A stretch of 64,000 bases of DNA from Microbulbifer sp. THAF38 (GCF_009363535.1 NZ_CP045369.1:124001-188000); one strand, 5' to 3'; positions 43,504-54,786 are shown, counted from the stretch's first letter. Numbers and translations are program-made. The notes: generated by a model from the sequence alone, not told the origin.

Positions 43504-44802
43504 ATGATCAAAAAAAAGCTGAAAAAGAATATTGGTGATCACTGGAAAGGGAATTTTTTTGCACTAGGACTTGTAGGAGTATTGTCTACAGTGGCTGTTC
43601 CTCAAGCATATTGTGCAAATTCCTTCGCTATTGAAGGTGGTAAGTGGTTTGATGGGACGAACTTTAAACAGGCTACTTGGTTTGTTGATGAGGATGGTTC
43701 CTTGACTAAGGCACGACCACAAAAAGTTGATTATACCATTGATGCTAGTGGAAAATTTGTGGTGCCTCCTTATGGGGAGGGGCACAATCACAACTTGCAG
43801 AACCCTTGGGCTATTAAGAATTTTGGGCCTCTACAGGTTAGCTCTGGGGTGTTTTACAGTGTGCAAATGTGCAGTTTTGGGGAGGAAGTCAAGGCACGGT
43901 TCAACAGTACGGAAACGATGGATGTTTTATTTGCTTCAGACTGCATGACCGCCTCGGATGGTCATCCGATCGCCCATTATTTTAAAGATCGATCAAACCC
44001 TACTGAGGAAGAGGTTCAGGAGGGGAGAGATGGACTATTGATCATAGACAGTTTGATAGATCTTTATCGTGTGTGGCCTGGTATCCAAGAAAAATCGCCA
44101 AGATTTCTCAAAATTGTTCTTGTTGGCAGTGAAAAGTTTGAGGAGCGCTACGGAGACAAAAAATACCTTGGAGTCAATGGTCTCAATCCGGAACTGGTGC
44201 CGAATATAGTAGAACGTGCTCACCAATCTGGAATTCCAGTCGTGGCACATGTGGACACTGCCTACGATGCTATGGTTGCTATTAGGGCTGGTGTTGATGT
44301 ACTGGGCCATTTACCAGGTTACCGAATCGCAAGAAATGAAGGTTTCGATAGTCAGGATTATGTGTTAAGCGATGCTGTCATTGCCGAAGCGGTCGAGCAT
44401 GGAACCAAGTTAATCGCTACAGCTAGTGTGCCTTTAGGGCACTATTATTCCGAGAAAGAATTATCAGAAATCCAGGCGATTCAGAGAGACAACCTCAATC
44501 GTTTACGTAAAGCGGGGGTCCCCTTATTAATGGGGAGTGACAATTTTTCTGGTACGGTGCTCCGTGAAATTCGTTACCTGGATACCCTGGATATCGCACC
44601 GAGAGAGGCATTGTTGAAATCTCTAACTATGGATACGCCAAAGTGGATGTTTCCAGAACGCCGCTTAGGCTTTTTTGCCGAAGGTGCAGAGGGTAGCTTC
44701 TTAGTGCTGGAAGGTAATCCCCTTAAGGATCTTGGTTTTCTCGATAAGATTTATATTGGTGTGAAACAGGGGCATATATTAACTAGTTCCTCGAAGCATT
44801 AG
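43504..44802 (+). CDS. Exported amidohydrolase family protein
   Basis: 432 residues with a basic N-terminus and hydrophobic segment (residues 1-37) that looks like a signal peptide ending near YCANS. Metal-site pattern GEGHNHNL (His-x-His), VVAHVDTAYDAMVAI and VDVLGHLPG (metal His), and LLMGSDNFSG (Asp). This is the imidazolonepropionase/prolidase-like amidohydrolase group. The substrate is unknown. Confidence 0.75.
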   Translation: MIKKKLKKNIGDHWKGNFFALGLVGVLSTVAVPQAYCANSFAIEGGKWFDGTNFKQATWFVDEDGSLTKARPQKVDYTIDASGKFVVPPYGEGHNHNLQNPWAIKNFGPLQVSSGVFYSVQMCSFGEEVKARFNSTETMDVLFASDCMTASDGHPIAHYFKDRSNPTEEEVQEGRDGLLIIDSLIDLYRVWPGIQEKSPRFLKIVLVGSEKFEERYGDKKYLGVNGLNPELVPNIVERAHQSGIPVVAHVDTAYDAMVAIRAGVDVLGHLPGYRIARNEGFDSQDYVLSDAVIAEAVEHGTKLIATASVPLGHYYSEKELSEIQAIQRDNLNRLRKAGVPLLMGSDNFSGTVLREIRYLDTLDIAPREALLKSLTMDTPKWMFPERRLGFFAEGAEGSFLVLEGNPLKDLGFLDKIYIGVKQGHILTSSSKH

Positions 44803-44904
44803 TCAGCCATTGATCTTCCTGGCTAAGCCTGAACAGCATTGAATGTCCCCGGCGAAAAACCAAGTCGGGGTGTACTATATATATTTACTCATCCCTTCCT
44901 AGTT

Positions 44905-45105
44905 TTAATGCAATTTTTCCAATAGGCGATGTACCTTTGGCACAAGATAGAGATACATTAGTGGGACCAAAATGACGGTCATTATTAGCGCTTTTAAACC
45001 AATTGCAATTTGCAATTCCAGTGTCTGCATCCCCAGAAGTAATAGAGTAACAATGGGGTAAACCAATGCCCAGATGCACAGGGCGTGTACTATCGGTCCC
45101 TTCAT
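44905..45105 (-). CDS. Small two-helix membrane protein (66 aa)
   Basis: Two hydrophobic helices (about residues 5-27 and 34-54). Its start overlaps the stop of the MarR gene (ATGA), so it belongs to that operon. Resembles short DUF2798-type proteins in layout, but the match is weak. Confidence 0.55.
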   Translation of the reverse strand: MKGPIVHALCIWALVYPIVTLLLLGMQTLELQIAIGLKALIMTVILVPLMYLYLVPKVHRLLEKLH

Positions 45106-45545
45106 TTGTTCAGTTCCTCCATGAATTTGGAGATTGTCTTAAAATACCCAGGCAAAATTTTCTGTAAAAATTGTTTTCCACTCTTGGTAAGTGCTACACA
45201 TTTTGCCCTACCATCGCTGGAATCTATTTTCATAGCGATAAGCTCATCTTCCACCATGCTTTTCAAGGTTCGTGTCATTACCGGCCGGGAAACATCGATA
45301 CGCTCTGCGATTTCAGAAGCCAATAAATTGTCTCTGTATGGCTCCCGGTCGATAACAATCATCACTAAGAAGCGCAGCTGGGAGGTTCCGTGCTCAGTAA
45401 AATAGCTCTCCAGCTCCCGTAATAACAGGCTTGCATCCCGCATCATGGTAAGTGCGCATTGAACGGCACCGGGATCTTTTACGGAAAATCGTTTGGCATA
45501 TCCTTCAACCATTTGTTGCGAGGGAAGTTCTTTGAGAAAAAACAT
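45102..45545 (-). CDS. MarR family transcriptional regulator
   Basis: 147 residues. Winged helix-turn-helix with EIAERIDVSRPVMTRTLKSMVEDELI and the wing DSSDGRAKCVALTKSGK. It overlaps the monooxygenase gene by one base (TAATG) and the membrane protein gene by four. A perfect palindrome upstream of the operon (45859-45874) is the probable operator. The ligand is unknown. Confidence 0.85.
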   Translation of the reverse strand: MFFLKELPSQQMVEGYAKRFSVKDPGAVQCALTMMRDASLLLRELESYFTEHGTSQLRFLVMIVIDREPYRDNLLASEIAERIDVSRPVMTRTLKSMVEDELIAMKIDSSDGRAKCVALTKSGKQFLQKILPGYFKTISKFMEELNK

Positions 45546-45832
45546 TAGACCAGTCTCTCTAGTTTATTGATCTCCACCGGCTCTTTCAGCCACTCTTTAT
45601 AGGCTTCGAATATCGGAGCGATATAGGGCATGGTGTAATGCTTTTCTAAGTCTTCCTGGCTGCGCCACTCCTCGTATAAAAATAGGCATTTCCCATCCTC
45701 GTGCACTGCGAACTGGAGGCAGCCCTCCTCTTCGAGGGTGTTTGGCACTATGGATAAGATGGCCTGCTTGGCTTGCGCAAAGAATTCTGTCTTGGGGAAA
45801 ATTCTGGCAATAATGAATAGGTGATTATTCAT
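45545..45832 (-). CDS. Antibiotic biosynthesis monooxygenase (ABM/YgiN-like) domain protein
   Basis: 95 residues with the small dimeric alpha/beta barrel pattern: FIIARIFPK, EEGCLQFAVHED, LFLYEEWRSQEDLEKHY. Such enzymes act on quinones or polyketide-type aromatics without a cofactor. First gene of the operon with marR and the membrane protein. Confidence 0.8.
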   Translation of the reverse strand: MNNHLFIIARIFPKTEFFAQAKQAILSIVPNTLEEEGCLQFAVHEDGKCLFLYEEWRSQEDLEKHYTMPYIAPIFEAYKEWLKEPVEINKLERLV

Positions 45833-45858
45833 AAGGTTAATTCAGCGGCGTATATTGT

Positions 45859-45874
45859 AGTTATCATGATAACT
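45859..45874. promoter_or_regulatory. Palindromic operator, probable MarR-family site
   Basis: AGTTATCATGATAACT is a perfect 16-base palindrome, extended by T/A to 18 bases. It lies 27 bases upstream of the monooxygenase start, overlapping the expected promoter. Size and symmetry fit a MarR dimer. Confidence 0.65.
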
Positions 45875-45980
45875 ATAATTTTTGACCTGTCAAATACCAG
45901 TGCAATACACAGTTGATGACGTTTTAAAATGAGAGTCCACTCAGGTGGTAAATTCGAGATTTAGAGGGCGTAAAGAGCTT

Positions 45981-47477
45981 TTAATGTGTTTGAACACTTG
46001 CCTGGCGCCTGTCTAGATTCCGGTAAGCCAACGCTTCGGCAATTTGTGCCGTACCAATTCTTTCCTGTTTAGCGAGGTCCGCCAGAGTACGCGCGACTTT
46101 AAGCACTCGATGGTAACTGCGTGCGGAAAGCCCAAGTTTTTCTACTGACTGTCGCAGTAGCAGTTTTTCGGTATCTCCCAGTGCGCAATGGTTTTCCAGC
46201 GGTGCCCCTTTTAACAGACTGTTGATCGTCCCTTGCCGCTGCAACTGCTGTTGGCGGGCGTTACAGACTCGCTCCCGCACTCTTTCAGATGACTCTCCGG
46301 GAGGAGAATCCTGCAGTTGCACCGCGCTCATTGTCCCCACTTCCACCTGCATATCAATGCGATCCAATAGTGGACCTGACAGTTTGTTGCGGTAGCGGTC
46401 TATCTGGTCCGGGGTGCAGCGGCAGCGCGGTTCCCCCAGATAACCACAGGGGCAGGGGTTCATGGCAGCCACCAGCTGGAAGTGGGCGGGGAAGGTGACT
46501 TGCGCTCTGGCGCGGGAAATACGCACCTCGCCATTCTCCAGTGGTTCGCGCAGTATCTCCAAAGCATGGCGGGGAAACTCTGGCATTTCATCTAGAAATA
46601 AGACGCCGCGGTGAGCCAGGGAAATTTCTCCTGGGCGTGGGGTGCTGCCGCCGCCGACCAGGGCAGTCGGGGAGGCGCTGTGGTGCGGTGCGCGGAATGG
46701 CCTGTGACTTTGGTGGGGTAAGCCGGCGCTGGAGTATACGGCGGCGACTTCTAAAGATTCACGGCTGGTCAGTGGCGGCAATATGCCTGGCAGGCGGCTG
46801 GCCAGCATGGTTTTGCCTGTACCCGGTGGTCCGTAGAACAGTAGGTTGTGGCCTCCTGCTGCAGCGACTTCCAATGCGCGCCTCGCTTTGAGCTGGCCGC
46901 GAACATCGGCGAGGTCCGCAGCCTGAGTAATCACTTGCTCCGTTCGCACTTCCCCGCGTGGTAGTTTCTCCCTGCCGTGCAGTTCTGCACACACCCCAAG
47001 TAGTGAGTTTGCGCTAGCGATTTCGCTACCGGCCAGGGCAGCTTCGCTACTATTTTCGTTGGGTACTATCAATAGACGCTCGGCGGCGGCACTGGCGATA
47101 GCTGCTGGGAGTGCGCCGCTGACTTGGCGTATTCCGCCGGTAAGGGCGAGCTCTCCAATAAATTCGTAGCTTTCCAGAGGCTCAATGGGAACTTGGCCAG
47201 AGGCAGCGAGTATGCCGATAGCGATAGCGAGGTCGTAGCGCCCGCCCTCTTTGGGTAGATCGGCGGGGGCCAGATTAACGGTGATACGCCGCTGAGGGAA
47301 TTCAAAATGACTGTTGATCAGGGCACTGCGCACCCGGTCACGGCTTTCGCGTACGGCGGCTTCGGGCAGGCCGACGATATGGAAGGCGGGGAGCCCGTTG
47401 GCCAAGTGGGTCTCAACGGTGACCAGTGGGGCGTTAACACCCAACTGTGCCCGGGTGTAGGTAACTGACAGGCTCAC
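45981..47477 (-). CDS. comM: ComM/YifB family Mg-chelatase-like AAA protein
   Basis: 498 residues: N-terminal ChlI-like fold (PAFHIVGLPEAAVRESRDRV), AAA domain with Walker A GPPGTGKTML and Walker B LFLDEMPEF, and a C-terminal Mg-chelatase domain with CPCGY and CRC cysteines. ComM is a helicase that extends heteroduplex during natural transformation. Context with ubiK and glnK matches Pseudomonas. Confidence 0.93.
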   Translation of the reverse strand: MSLSVTYTRAQLGVNAPLVTVETHLANGLPAFHIVGLPEAAVRESRDRVRSALINSHFEFPQRRITVNLAPADLPKEGGRYDLAIAIGILAASGQVPIEPLESYEFIGELALTGGIRQVSGALPAAIASAAAERLLIVPNENSSEAALAGSEIASANSLLGVCAELHGREKLPRGEVRTEQVITQAADLADVRGQLKARRALEVAAAGGHNLLFYGPPGTGKTMLASRLPGILPPLTSRESLEVAAVYSSAGLPHQSHRPFRAPHHSASPTALVGGGSTPRPGEISLAHRGVLFLDEMPEFPRHALEILREPLENGEVRISRARAQVTFPAHFQLVAAMNPCPCGYLGEPRCRCTPDQIDRYRNKLSGPLLDRIDMQVEVGTMSAVQLQDSPPGESSERVRERVCNARQQQLQRQGTINSLLKGAPLENHCALGDTEKLLLRQSVEKLGLSARSYHRVLKVARTLADLAKQERIGTAQIAEALAYRNLDRRQASVQTH

Positions 47478-47511
47478 ATTTTCATCCTTGATGCGGCGGC
47501 TTGTGGGGAGA

Positions 47512-47760
47512 CTAGTCCTCGGGTTTGCGCTCTCTCTGTGCGAGGGCCTGCTCCAGTATTTCCACCTTATCTTCCAGGCGGGCCAGTTTTTCCCTGGTGC
47601 GTCTCAGTATCTCCACTTGGGTATCGAACTCGCGCTGGGAGACCAGCGGCAATTTATCCAGTGAAACCTCCAGGGCACTGCGCAGGTCATTAGTGACTAC
47701 TGTGCCCTGCTGTTGCAGTTCTTTTAAGAGTTGTTGCAGTTTGTCCGCAGCCACGGGCAA
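47512..47760 (-). CDS. ubiK: Ubiquinone biosynthesis accessory factor UbiK
   Basis: 82 residues. Coiled coil in the C-terminal half (FDTQVEILRRTREKLARLEDK) with the LQQQGTVVTNDLRSAL N-terminal amphipathic part. It binds the UbiJ/UbiI complex at the membrane. Sits 34 bases upstream of comM. Confidence 0.88.
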   Translation of the reverse strand: MPVAADKLQQLLKELQQQGTVVTNDLRSALEVSLDKLPLVSQREFDTQVEILRRTREKLARLEDKVEILEQALAQRERKPED

Positions 47761-48176
47761 CTCCTTACTGTTTAAAACTTATCTATTGGCACAGGATTGT
47801 AACTCACACCCTATAGCCACAAAAGCTGACTCTTTGTGCACTATTCTGAACTCTGCCTCTGCAAGATTCCCCATTTCTGTGCGCGCGATGACAAACAGTT
47901 CCATCTTGGTGCGCGAGACTTTGCGGGCTCTTTGTTCGTATTTATTCCGGTTGTCTGATTTTCCGTTAACTTATTGATTTTATTGAATATTGCTGTATTG
48001 GCATCAAGTCTGCAGTGAAAGGGTAGGTGTGCCATTTACGATCACTGGGAGTCTGGGAAAGTAGCGGTTCACAAGACGCAAGAGACCCTCTGTCATACCC
48101 GACAGTGCAGGACCGATTGCAGGCGGCGCCATTACAGCTCTTGAAATACAGCCTACAGAAATTTAGGAGAAATAAA
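47761..48176. other. Regulatory gap between ubiK and torF-glnK-amtB
   Basis: Divergent promoters are expected here. The stretch holds a sigma-54-type element (listed separately) and a weak NtrC-like site centred near 47905 (right half TGGTGCG, spacing three). No ORF is supported. Confidence 0.5.
47998..48014 (+). promoter_or_regulatory. Candidate sigma-54 promoter for torF-glnK-amtB
   Basis: TTGGCAT-CAAGT-CTGCA has the invariant GG and GC dinucleotides separated by exactly ten bases, as in -24/-12 promoters (consensus TTGGCAC-N5-TTGCA). The GC lies about 165 bases upstream of the torF start. A half-matching NtrC-like site is about 90 bases further upstream. PII-AmtB operons are commonly under this control. 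Confidence 0.5.
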
Positions 48177-49314
<1,138 letters not shown>

Positions 49315-49369
49315 AACGATAGCAACCAAACATAATTTTAACAATATCCAGACTTGTACGGAGAGAAAC

Positions 49370-50629
49370 ATGGAAAACCAGATATTTCAATTGCAGTATG
49401 CAATTGATACTTTTTATTTCCTCGTAATGGGTGCACTGGTCATGTGGATGGCCGCGGGTTTCGCGATGCTGGAAGCCGGCCTGGTGCGCTCTAAAAACAC
49501 CACAGAAATCCTCACCAAGAATGTCGCGTTGTTTGCGATAGCGTGCATCATGTATCTGCTTACCGGATACGCCATTATGTACGATGGCAGCTGGATGCTT
49601 TCTGGTATAGAGGCATTTAGCCTCAATACGGTACTGGCAGATTCCTCCAGTAATGGATTTGAGGGCGATTCCGTTTATTCGGTTGCTTCTGACTTTTTCT
49701 TCCAGGTCGTGTTTGTTGCCACCGCCATGTCCATCGTGTCCGGTGCCGTGGCCGAGCGTATGAAGCTGTGGAGCTTCCTCGCTTTTGCGGTGGTATTGAC
49801 CGGCTTTATCTACCCGCTGGAAGGCTCCTGGACTTGGGGTAGCCAAAAAGTTTTTGGTCTCTATAGCCTGGGTGATCTCGGTTTCTCTGACTTTGCCGGC
49901 TCCGGTATCGTACATATGGCCGGTGCGGCTGCCGCCTTGGCGGGTGTGCTATTACTGGGCGCGCGCAAAGGCAAATACGGCCCCAACGGCCAGGTCTACG
50001 CGATTCCCGGTGCCAATCTGCCGCTGGCGACCCTCGGTACCTTTATCCTGTGGATGGGCTGGTTCGGTTTTAATGGTGGTTCCGTATTAAAGCTGGGCGA
50101 TGCAGCCAGTGCGCACTCAGTCGCCATGGTATTTGTGAATACCAATACTGCCGCTGCCGGTGGCGCTATCGCCGCGCTGATTACCGCTCGTTTACTCTTC
50201 GGCAAGGCCGATCTCACGATGCTGCTCAATGGTGCCCTGGCGGGCTTGGTGGCAATCACTGCGGAGCCGTCCACGCCGACCGCGCTGCAGGCGACTGTGT
50301 TCGGTATGTTTGCCGGTATCCTGGTGGTCTTCTCCATCATCACCCTGGATAAACTCAAAATCGATGACCCGGTCGGCGCTATTTCCGTTCACGGTGTTGT
50401 CGGTCTGCTTGGTCTGCTGCTGGTGCCCCTCACCAATGAGGAATCCACCCTTGTGGGCCAGCTGGTTGGAGCGCTAACCATCTTTATCTGGGTTTTTGTA
50501 AGCTCCCTGGCGGTTTGGTATCTGCTCAAGCTGGTAACCGGTATCCGCGTCAGTGAAGACGAAGAGATGGAGGGTGTTGACTTGGCCGAGTGTGGAATGG
50601 AAGCTTACCCGGAATTTATGAGCAAATAG
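49370..50629 (+). CDS. amtB: Ammonium transporter AmtB
   Basis: 419 residues from ATG 49370 behind GGAGAGAAAC. About eleven membrane helices, with AGFAMLEAGLVRSKN, DFAGSGIVHMAGAAAALAG (first channel His) and ISVHGVVGLLG (second channel His). Conducts ammonium and is gated by GlnK. The PII genes on both sides are unusual. Confidence 0.95.
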   Translation: MENQIFQLQYAIDTFYFLVMGALVMWMAAGFAMLEAGLVRSKNTTEILTKNVALFAIACIMYLLTGYAIMYDGSWMLSGIEAFSLNTVLADSSSNGFEGDSVYSVASDFFFQVVFVATAMSIVSGAVAERMKLWSFLAFAVVLTGFIYPLEGSWTWGSQKVFGLYSLGDLGFSDFAGSGIVHMAGAAAALAGVLLLGARKGKYGPNGQVYAIPGANLPLATLGTFILWMGWFGFNGGSVLKLGDAASAHSVAMVFVNTNTAAAGGAIAALITARLLFGKADLTMLLNGALAGLVAITAEPSTPTALQATVFGMFAGILVVFSIITLDKLKIDDPVGAISVHGVVGLLGLLLVPLTNEESTLVGQLVGALTIFIWVFVSSLAVWYLLKLVTGIRVSEDEEMEGVDLAECGMEAYPEFMSK

Positions 50630-50677
50630 CCGCTCTATAATGGCGTCGCCCCGAAATTGGGGCGATCGCCGGTTTGA

Positions 50678-51055
<378 letters not shown>

Positions 51056-51104
51056 CAATTGCCGTCTAATTTGGGTATTTTGTTTAATGATATCCAAGCG
51101 TTTT

Positions 51105-51132
51105 AAGCCCCGTAAGGGGCTTTAGCTTTTGC
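51105..51132 (+). terminator. Terminator after the second PII gene
   Basis: AAGCCCC-GTAA-GGGGCTT followed by TAGCTTTT. Ends the glnK-amtB-glnK operon. Confidence 0.75.
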
Positions 51133-51426
51133 CCGCCCTCTTAAACTTGATCATGAACGCCTCCAACGAGTGGGTTTCTCCACTTCTGGCGCTTAAATCC
51201 CCATAACAAACTGCAATATCCCCCCGATTTTCTCCCAACAAAAAACTCTACGGGCTCCGGTGCCTGCAGCTGGCAGCGTGGTTAGTCAGTGCCTATATAT
51301 TAATCGCCGCTTTTAATGCGGTAGGTGATTGTCACCCCGGTGGCTTTCAATTCCATTGACGCCGCGGGAAGGGGCGGCACAGAGGTACTCCCTCTGTAAC
51401 AGGAGTAAGGGTTACAGGGTTTTGCT
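51133..51426. other. Gap before sutA
   Basis: About 290 bases. Contains the sutA promoter; a hairpin ACAGAGG-TACT-CCCTCTGT is visible near 51380-51397. No ORF supported. Confidence 0.45.
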
Positions 51427-51651
51427 ATGAAAGATGGTTATGAAGATCAGGGTAAGAACGCTCGCAATAAGGAAAGCGAAGAATTTGCCGAAGAGCGCTC
51501 CATTACCTCCCGTGAACGCGCCAGAAGCCAGCTGAGTTCCGATGTCGAGGAATTCTTAGCCAGTGGTGGGGCAATTAGTGAAGTTGATCCAGATGTCACC
51601 GCCGATCCCCCGCGCAAACCGCAACCTAAATACGGTAGTCGCCCTATTTAG
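51427..51651 (+). CDS. sutA: SutA-like RNA-polymerase-associated regulator
   Basis: 74 residues: an acidic, probably disordered N-terminus and the conserved core RERARSQLSSDVEEFLASGG with the C-terminal ADPPRKPQPKYGSRPI. SutA binds RNA polymerase and increases transcription of ribosomal genes during slow growth in Pseudomonas aeruginosa. There it is the neighbour of amtB-glnK, as here. This copy is shorter than the Pseudomonas protein, with a reduced acidic tail. Confidence 0.65.
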   Translation: MKDGYEDQGKNARNKESEEFAEERSITSRERARSQLSSDVEEFLASGGAISEVDPDVTADPPRKPQPKYGSRPI

Positions 51652-51758
51652 CGTCCCTCAACTTTGCCGCCCCTGATATCAGGTTGGCGGCAAGATCTCT
51701 TCTCAAAGAAATCCTTATAGGCCTGAGCATATCGACTTGGCAGAGGCGCTGACCGCTC

Positions 51759-52499
51759 TCATGGGTTCAGCAGCCTGGGCAACAGGCGCTCCAGCACTTC
51801 GCCAATGTAAGAGAGAAACAGGGTGCCGAGGCTGGAGCGATAGTATTGTGGATCGGTTGATCCAACTGCCAGCATGCCCAGCTGGTTACCCAGTGGGATC
51901 ACTGCGGCAGAGGCAACCTCCTGCCAGTTTTCACCAAATAGATACTCTTTCTCACCGGGGCGCAAAATTCCGCAGATTGGCCGGCCATTGCGCAATATTG
52001 CGCCAATGGCTGTTTCCGCGCTGGATAGCGTGCTGGTGCGTACTTCCCCGAGCCTGTCGGTTGGAATTGCGAGTGGCCCAAACAGGGTCAGGCTGGTGAA
52101 TTCCACAGCGAAGTCGTTGGAAAAACTGCTGTAGAGAGCCTCAGTGGCCTCACCGATGGTCTGTGCTTCCAACAGGGCGAGGATGAGTCGGCGGCTGTTG
52201 AAAAACAGCTGGTCGTTGTCGCGGGCATTGTGTAGCAACTGGTCGAGGCGCTGGCGCATCTCGATATTGCGTTCGCGCAGCAGGTTGGTGTGATGTGTCA
52301 TCAGCGACACGGTCTTGCCGTTTTCTCGCGGTAGTTTGATGGTCTCGAGCAGATCCATGCGCTCGACAAAAAACTCAGGATTTTGCATTAGGTAGCGAGC
52401 TACCTGGCGCGCGAGCAACTTGTCATCGCGCTGGGTTTCCCTGTGGTTGCCGGCGACAATCTCATCAGAAGTTTGATTGGCGTCTTTGTGTTCCATCAT
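51759..52499 (-). CDS. DUF484 family protein
   Basis: 246 residues. N-terminal VARYLMQNPEFFVER followed by a GAF-like domain (SLTLFGPL...GILRPGEKEYLFGE...AAVIPLGNQLGMLAVGS). It has a conserved place downstream of dapF in gammaproteobacteria. The function is unknown. Confidence 0.88.
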   Translation of the reverse strand: MMEHKDANQTSDEIVAGNHRETQRDDKLLARQVARYLMQNPEFFVERMDLLETIKLPRENGKTVSLMTHHTNLLRERNIEMRQRLDQLLHNARDNDQLFFNSRRLILALLEAQTIGEATEALYSSFSNDFAVEFTSLTLFGPLAIPTDRLGEVRTSTLSSAETAIGAILRNGRPICGILRPGEKEYLFGENWQEVASAAVIPLGNQLGMLAVGSTDPQYYRSSLGTLFLSYIGEVLERLLPRLLNP

Positions 52500-52577
52500 A
52501 TTCTGTTCACATTGGCGCAGACGCGTGGTGAACCCTGTGCTCTATTGGAGGTGAGGCTCGCCCGCGCGCGAAGTTAT

Positions 52578-53408
52578 TTAAATAATGATTTGCCCGTGGA
52601 AAACCGTAGTCGCGGGCCCGGTCATAGTAACTGGCTGACCCGGCCCACTCCAGTGGATCGTCAGGGGCCCGCCGGGAAGGCGGACTTCTACCTGGTCATC
52701 CACCAAGTTGCGCAGGCGGGCATACACCATGGCTGCGCAGGCACCGGTGCCACAGGCACGAGTCTCGCCTACGCCGCGCTCAAATACGCGTAGCTGCGCC
52801 TGGGTGCGGGAGTCAATTTGCAGGAAGCCCACGTTGACTTTCTGGGGGAAGCGGGGATGTGCCTCGATTGAGGGGCCGAGGGACTCTACCGGAGCGCTGT
52901 GAATATCGTCGACCAGAAGTACCGCGTGTGGGTTGCCCATGGAGATGGCGCCGATGGTGTAGGTCTCGTCATGAGCTTCCAGTGGGTAGCTATCCGCGCG
53001 ACGATCGGCATTGAAAGGTATTTTCTCCGGCTCTAAAACTGGAGCGCCCATATCGACACTGACTTGGTCGTTATCGAGTACACGCAGGTGCAGCATTCCC
53101 CCAGCGGTCTCGACCGTGAGCCGCTTTTTCCCTGTCAGGCGGCGCTCGCGCACGAAGCGGGCGAAGCAGCGCGCACCATTGCCGCAGTTCTCCACCTCGC
53201 TACCATCGGCATTGAAGATCCGATAGCGAAAGTCCGCGTCAGGCCCCCGTGGCGGCTCTGCCAGTAGTACCTGATCGCAGCCGATGCCTAGACGCCGATT
53301 GGCGATTCGGCGAATTTTATCCGGGGACAACTTGAGTCTCTGGCTGATGCCATCGAGCATCACAAAGTCATTGCCGAGTCCGTGCATCTTGCTGAATTTA
53401 ACGCGCAT
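52578..53408 (-). CDS. dapF: Diaminopimelate epimerase DapF
   Basis: 276 residues. Interconverts LL- and meso-diaminopimelate for lysine and peptidoglycan. Both catalytic cysteines are visible, in [12 protein letters not shown] and [13 protein letters not shown]. Start [17 protein letters not shown] is typical. lysA is upstream in the same direction. Confidence 0.96.
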   Translation of the reverse strand: MRVKFSKMHGLGNDFVMLDGISQRLKLSPDKIRRIANRRLGIGCDQVLLAEPPRGPDADFRYRIFNADGSEVENCGNGARCFARFVRERRLTGKKRLTVETAGGMLHLRVLDNDQVSVDMGAPVLEPEKIPFNADRRADSYPLEAHDETYTIGAISMGNPHAVLLVDDIHSAPVESLGPSIEAHPRFPQKVNVGFLQIDSRTQAQLRVFERGVGETRACGTGACAAMVYARLRNLVDDQVEVRLPGGPLTIHWSGPGQPVTMTGPATTVFHGQIII

Positions 53409-53532
53409 TCCATTTCTCTATAAGACTGATTGAGCCGGCCATCCAAGGGCTGCTCGCCACCGGTGACGCCGCTATTGTTGGCGCCCCGGTATTCTTTTGG
53501 GTGGTAATTAAGGGGAAGGATGACACAAACCG

Positions 53533-54786
53533 TCACACCTTTTCAGGCACGGGGGTCTCACCCCGAACCAGGTCGTCAAAGGTTTCCCGCGTGCGCACCA
53601 GGTAGCTATTCTCCCCATCCACCAGTACTTCCGCTGCGCGTGGGCGGCTATTGTAGTTGGAACTCATGGTGAAGCCGTAGGCGCCTGCAGACAACATGGC
53701 CAGCAGCTGCCCTTCGCGAAGGGCCAGAGCGCGATTTTTGCCGAGAAAATCCCCGGTTTCGCAAACGGGACCCACGATATCCCAGAGCGTGTCCTCACCG
53801 TCGCCCGGTGTGACTGGCACTATGTCCTGCCAGGCCTGGTAAAGGGCGGGGCGCAGGTTGTCGTTCATGGCCGCATCGACAATAGCGAAGTTGTGTCCTT
53901 CAGTGTGCTTCAAGTACTCAACCCGGGTTAATAAAACGCCGCCGTTGGCAGCAATCGAACGACCCGGTTCCAGTATCAGTCCCAGCTGGCGTTCGCCGAT
54001 TCGCTCCAGAACTGCTTGCAGATAGTCTGCAACCACTGGGGGTTCTTCACCCCGGTAACGGACCCCGAGGCCGCCACCCAGGTCCAGGTGTTCCAGTTGG
54101 ATTCCCTCAGAGGCGAGGGTGTCCACCAGTGCCAACAGGCGGTCGAGGGCATCGAGAAAGGGTGCCACTTCGGTAAGCTGGGAGCCGATATGGCAATCTA
54201 CTCCGGTCACTCTCAGGTGCGGCGAGCGCGCTGCGTATAAATACACATCCAGGACACTATTGATCGCGATGCCGAATTTGTTTTCCTTGAGGCCGGTGGA
54301 AATATAGGGATGGGTTTGCGCATCCACGTCCGGGTTGACCCGCAGCGAGATTGGGGCGACAGCCTCGCATTCCGCTGCCACCTGCTCAAGACGGCGCATT
54401 TCGGCTTCCGACTCGATATTGAAGCAGTGCACCCCCACTTCCAAACCGCGGCGCATCTCCTCTGCAGTTTTGCCCACACCGGAAAATACAATTCGCGAGG
54501 GGGCTCCTCCTGCCAGCAATACCCTCTCAAGTTCTCCCCCCGAGACGATATCAAAACCAGCGCCGAGCTGGGCCAAAAGAGACAGGATACCGAGATTGCT
54601 GTTGGCCTTCACCGCATAGCAGATCAGGCCCGGATGGCCGCCCAGTGCCTCGGCATAGGCTTGATATTGGCGCTCGAAGTGGGCGCGGCTATAGACATAG
54701 GTGGGGGTTCCGAAACGCTCGGCGACCTCTTCCAGTGATACCTGTTCCGCCCACAGGCTGCCTTGGCGATAACTGAACTCACTCAT
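53533..54786 (-). CDS. lysA: Diaminopimelate decarboxylase LysA
   Basis: 417 residues, PLP-dependent last step of lysine synthesis. PLP Lys in CYAVKANSN, glycine-rich DLGGGLGVRY, EPGRSIAANGG and the catalytic-site C-terminal CETGDFLGKNR. Its start overlaps the stop of lptM (ATGA). Confidence 0.96.
   Translation of the reverse strand: MSEFSYRQGSLWAEQVSLEEVAERFGTPTYVYSRAHFERQYQAYAEALGGHPGLICYAVKANSNLGILSLLAQLGAGFDIVSGGELERVLLAGGAPSRIVFSGVGKTAEEMRRGLEVGVHCFNIESEAEMRRLEQVAAECEAVAPISLRVNPDVDAQTHPYISTGLKENKFGIAINSVLDVYLYAARSPHLRVTGVDCHIGSQLTEVAPFLDALDRLLALVDTLASEGIQLEHLDLGGGLGVRYRGEEPPVVADYLQAVLERIGERQLGLILEPGRSIAANGGVLLTRVEYLKHTEGHNFAIVDAAMNDNLRPALYQAWQDIVPVTPGDGEDTLWDIVGPVCETGDFLGKNRALALREGQLLAMLSAGAYGFTMSSNYNSRPRAAEVLVDGENSYLVRTRETFDDLVRGETPVPEKV

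Noticed and set aside
47786..47800. A second sigma-54 promoter (TTGGCACAGGATTGT)
   Set aside because: The spacing between the two elements is one base short and the GC dinucleotide is missing.
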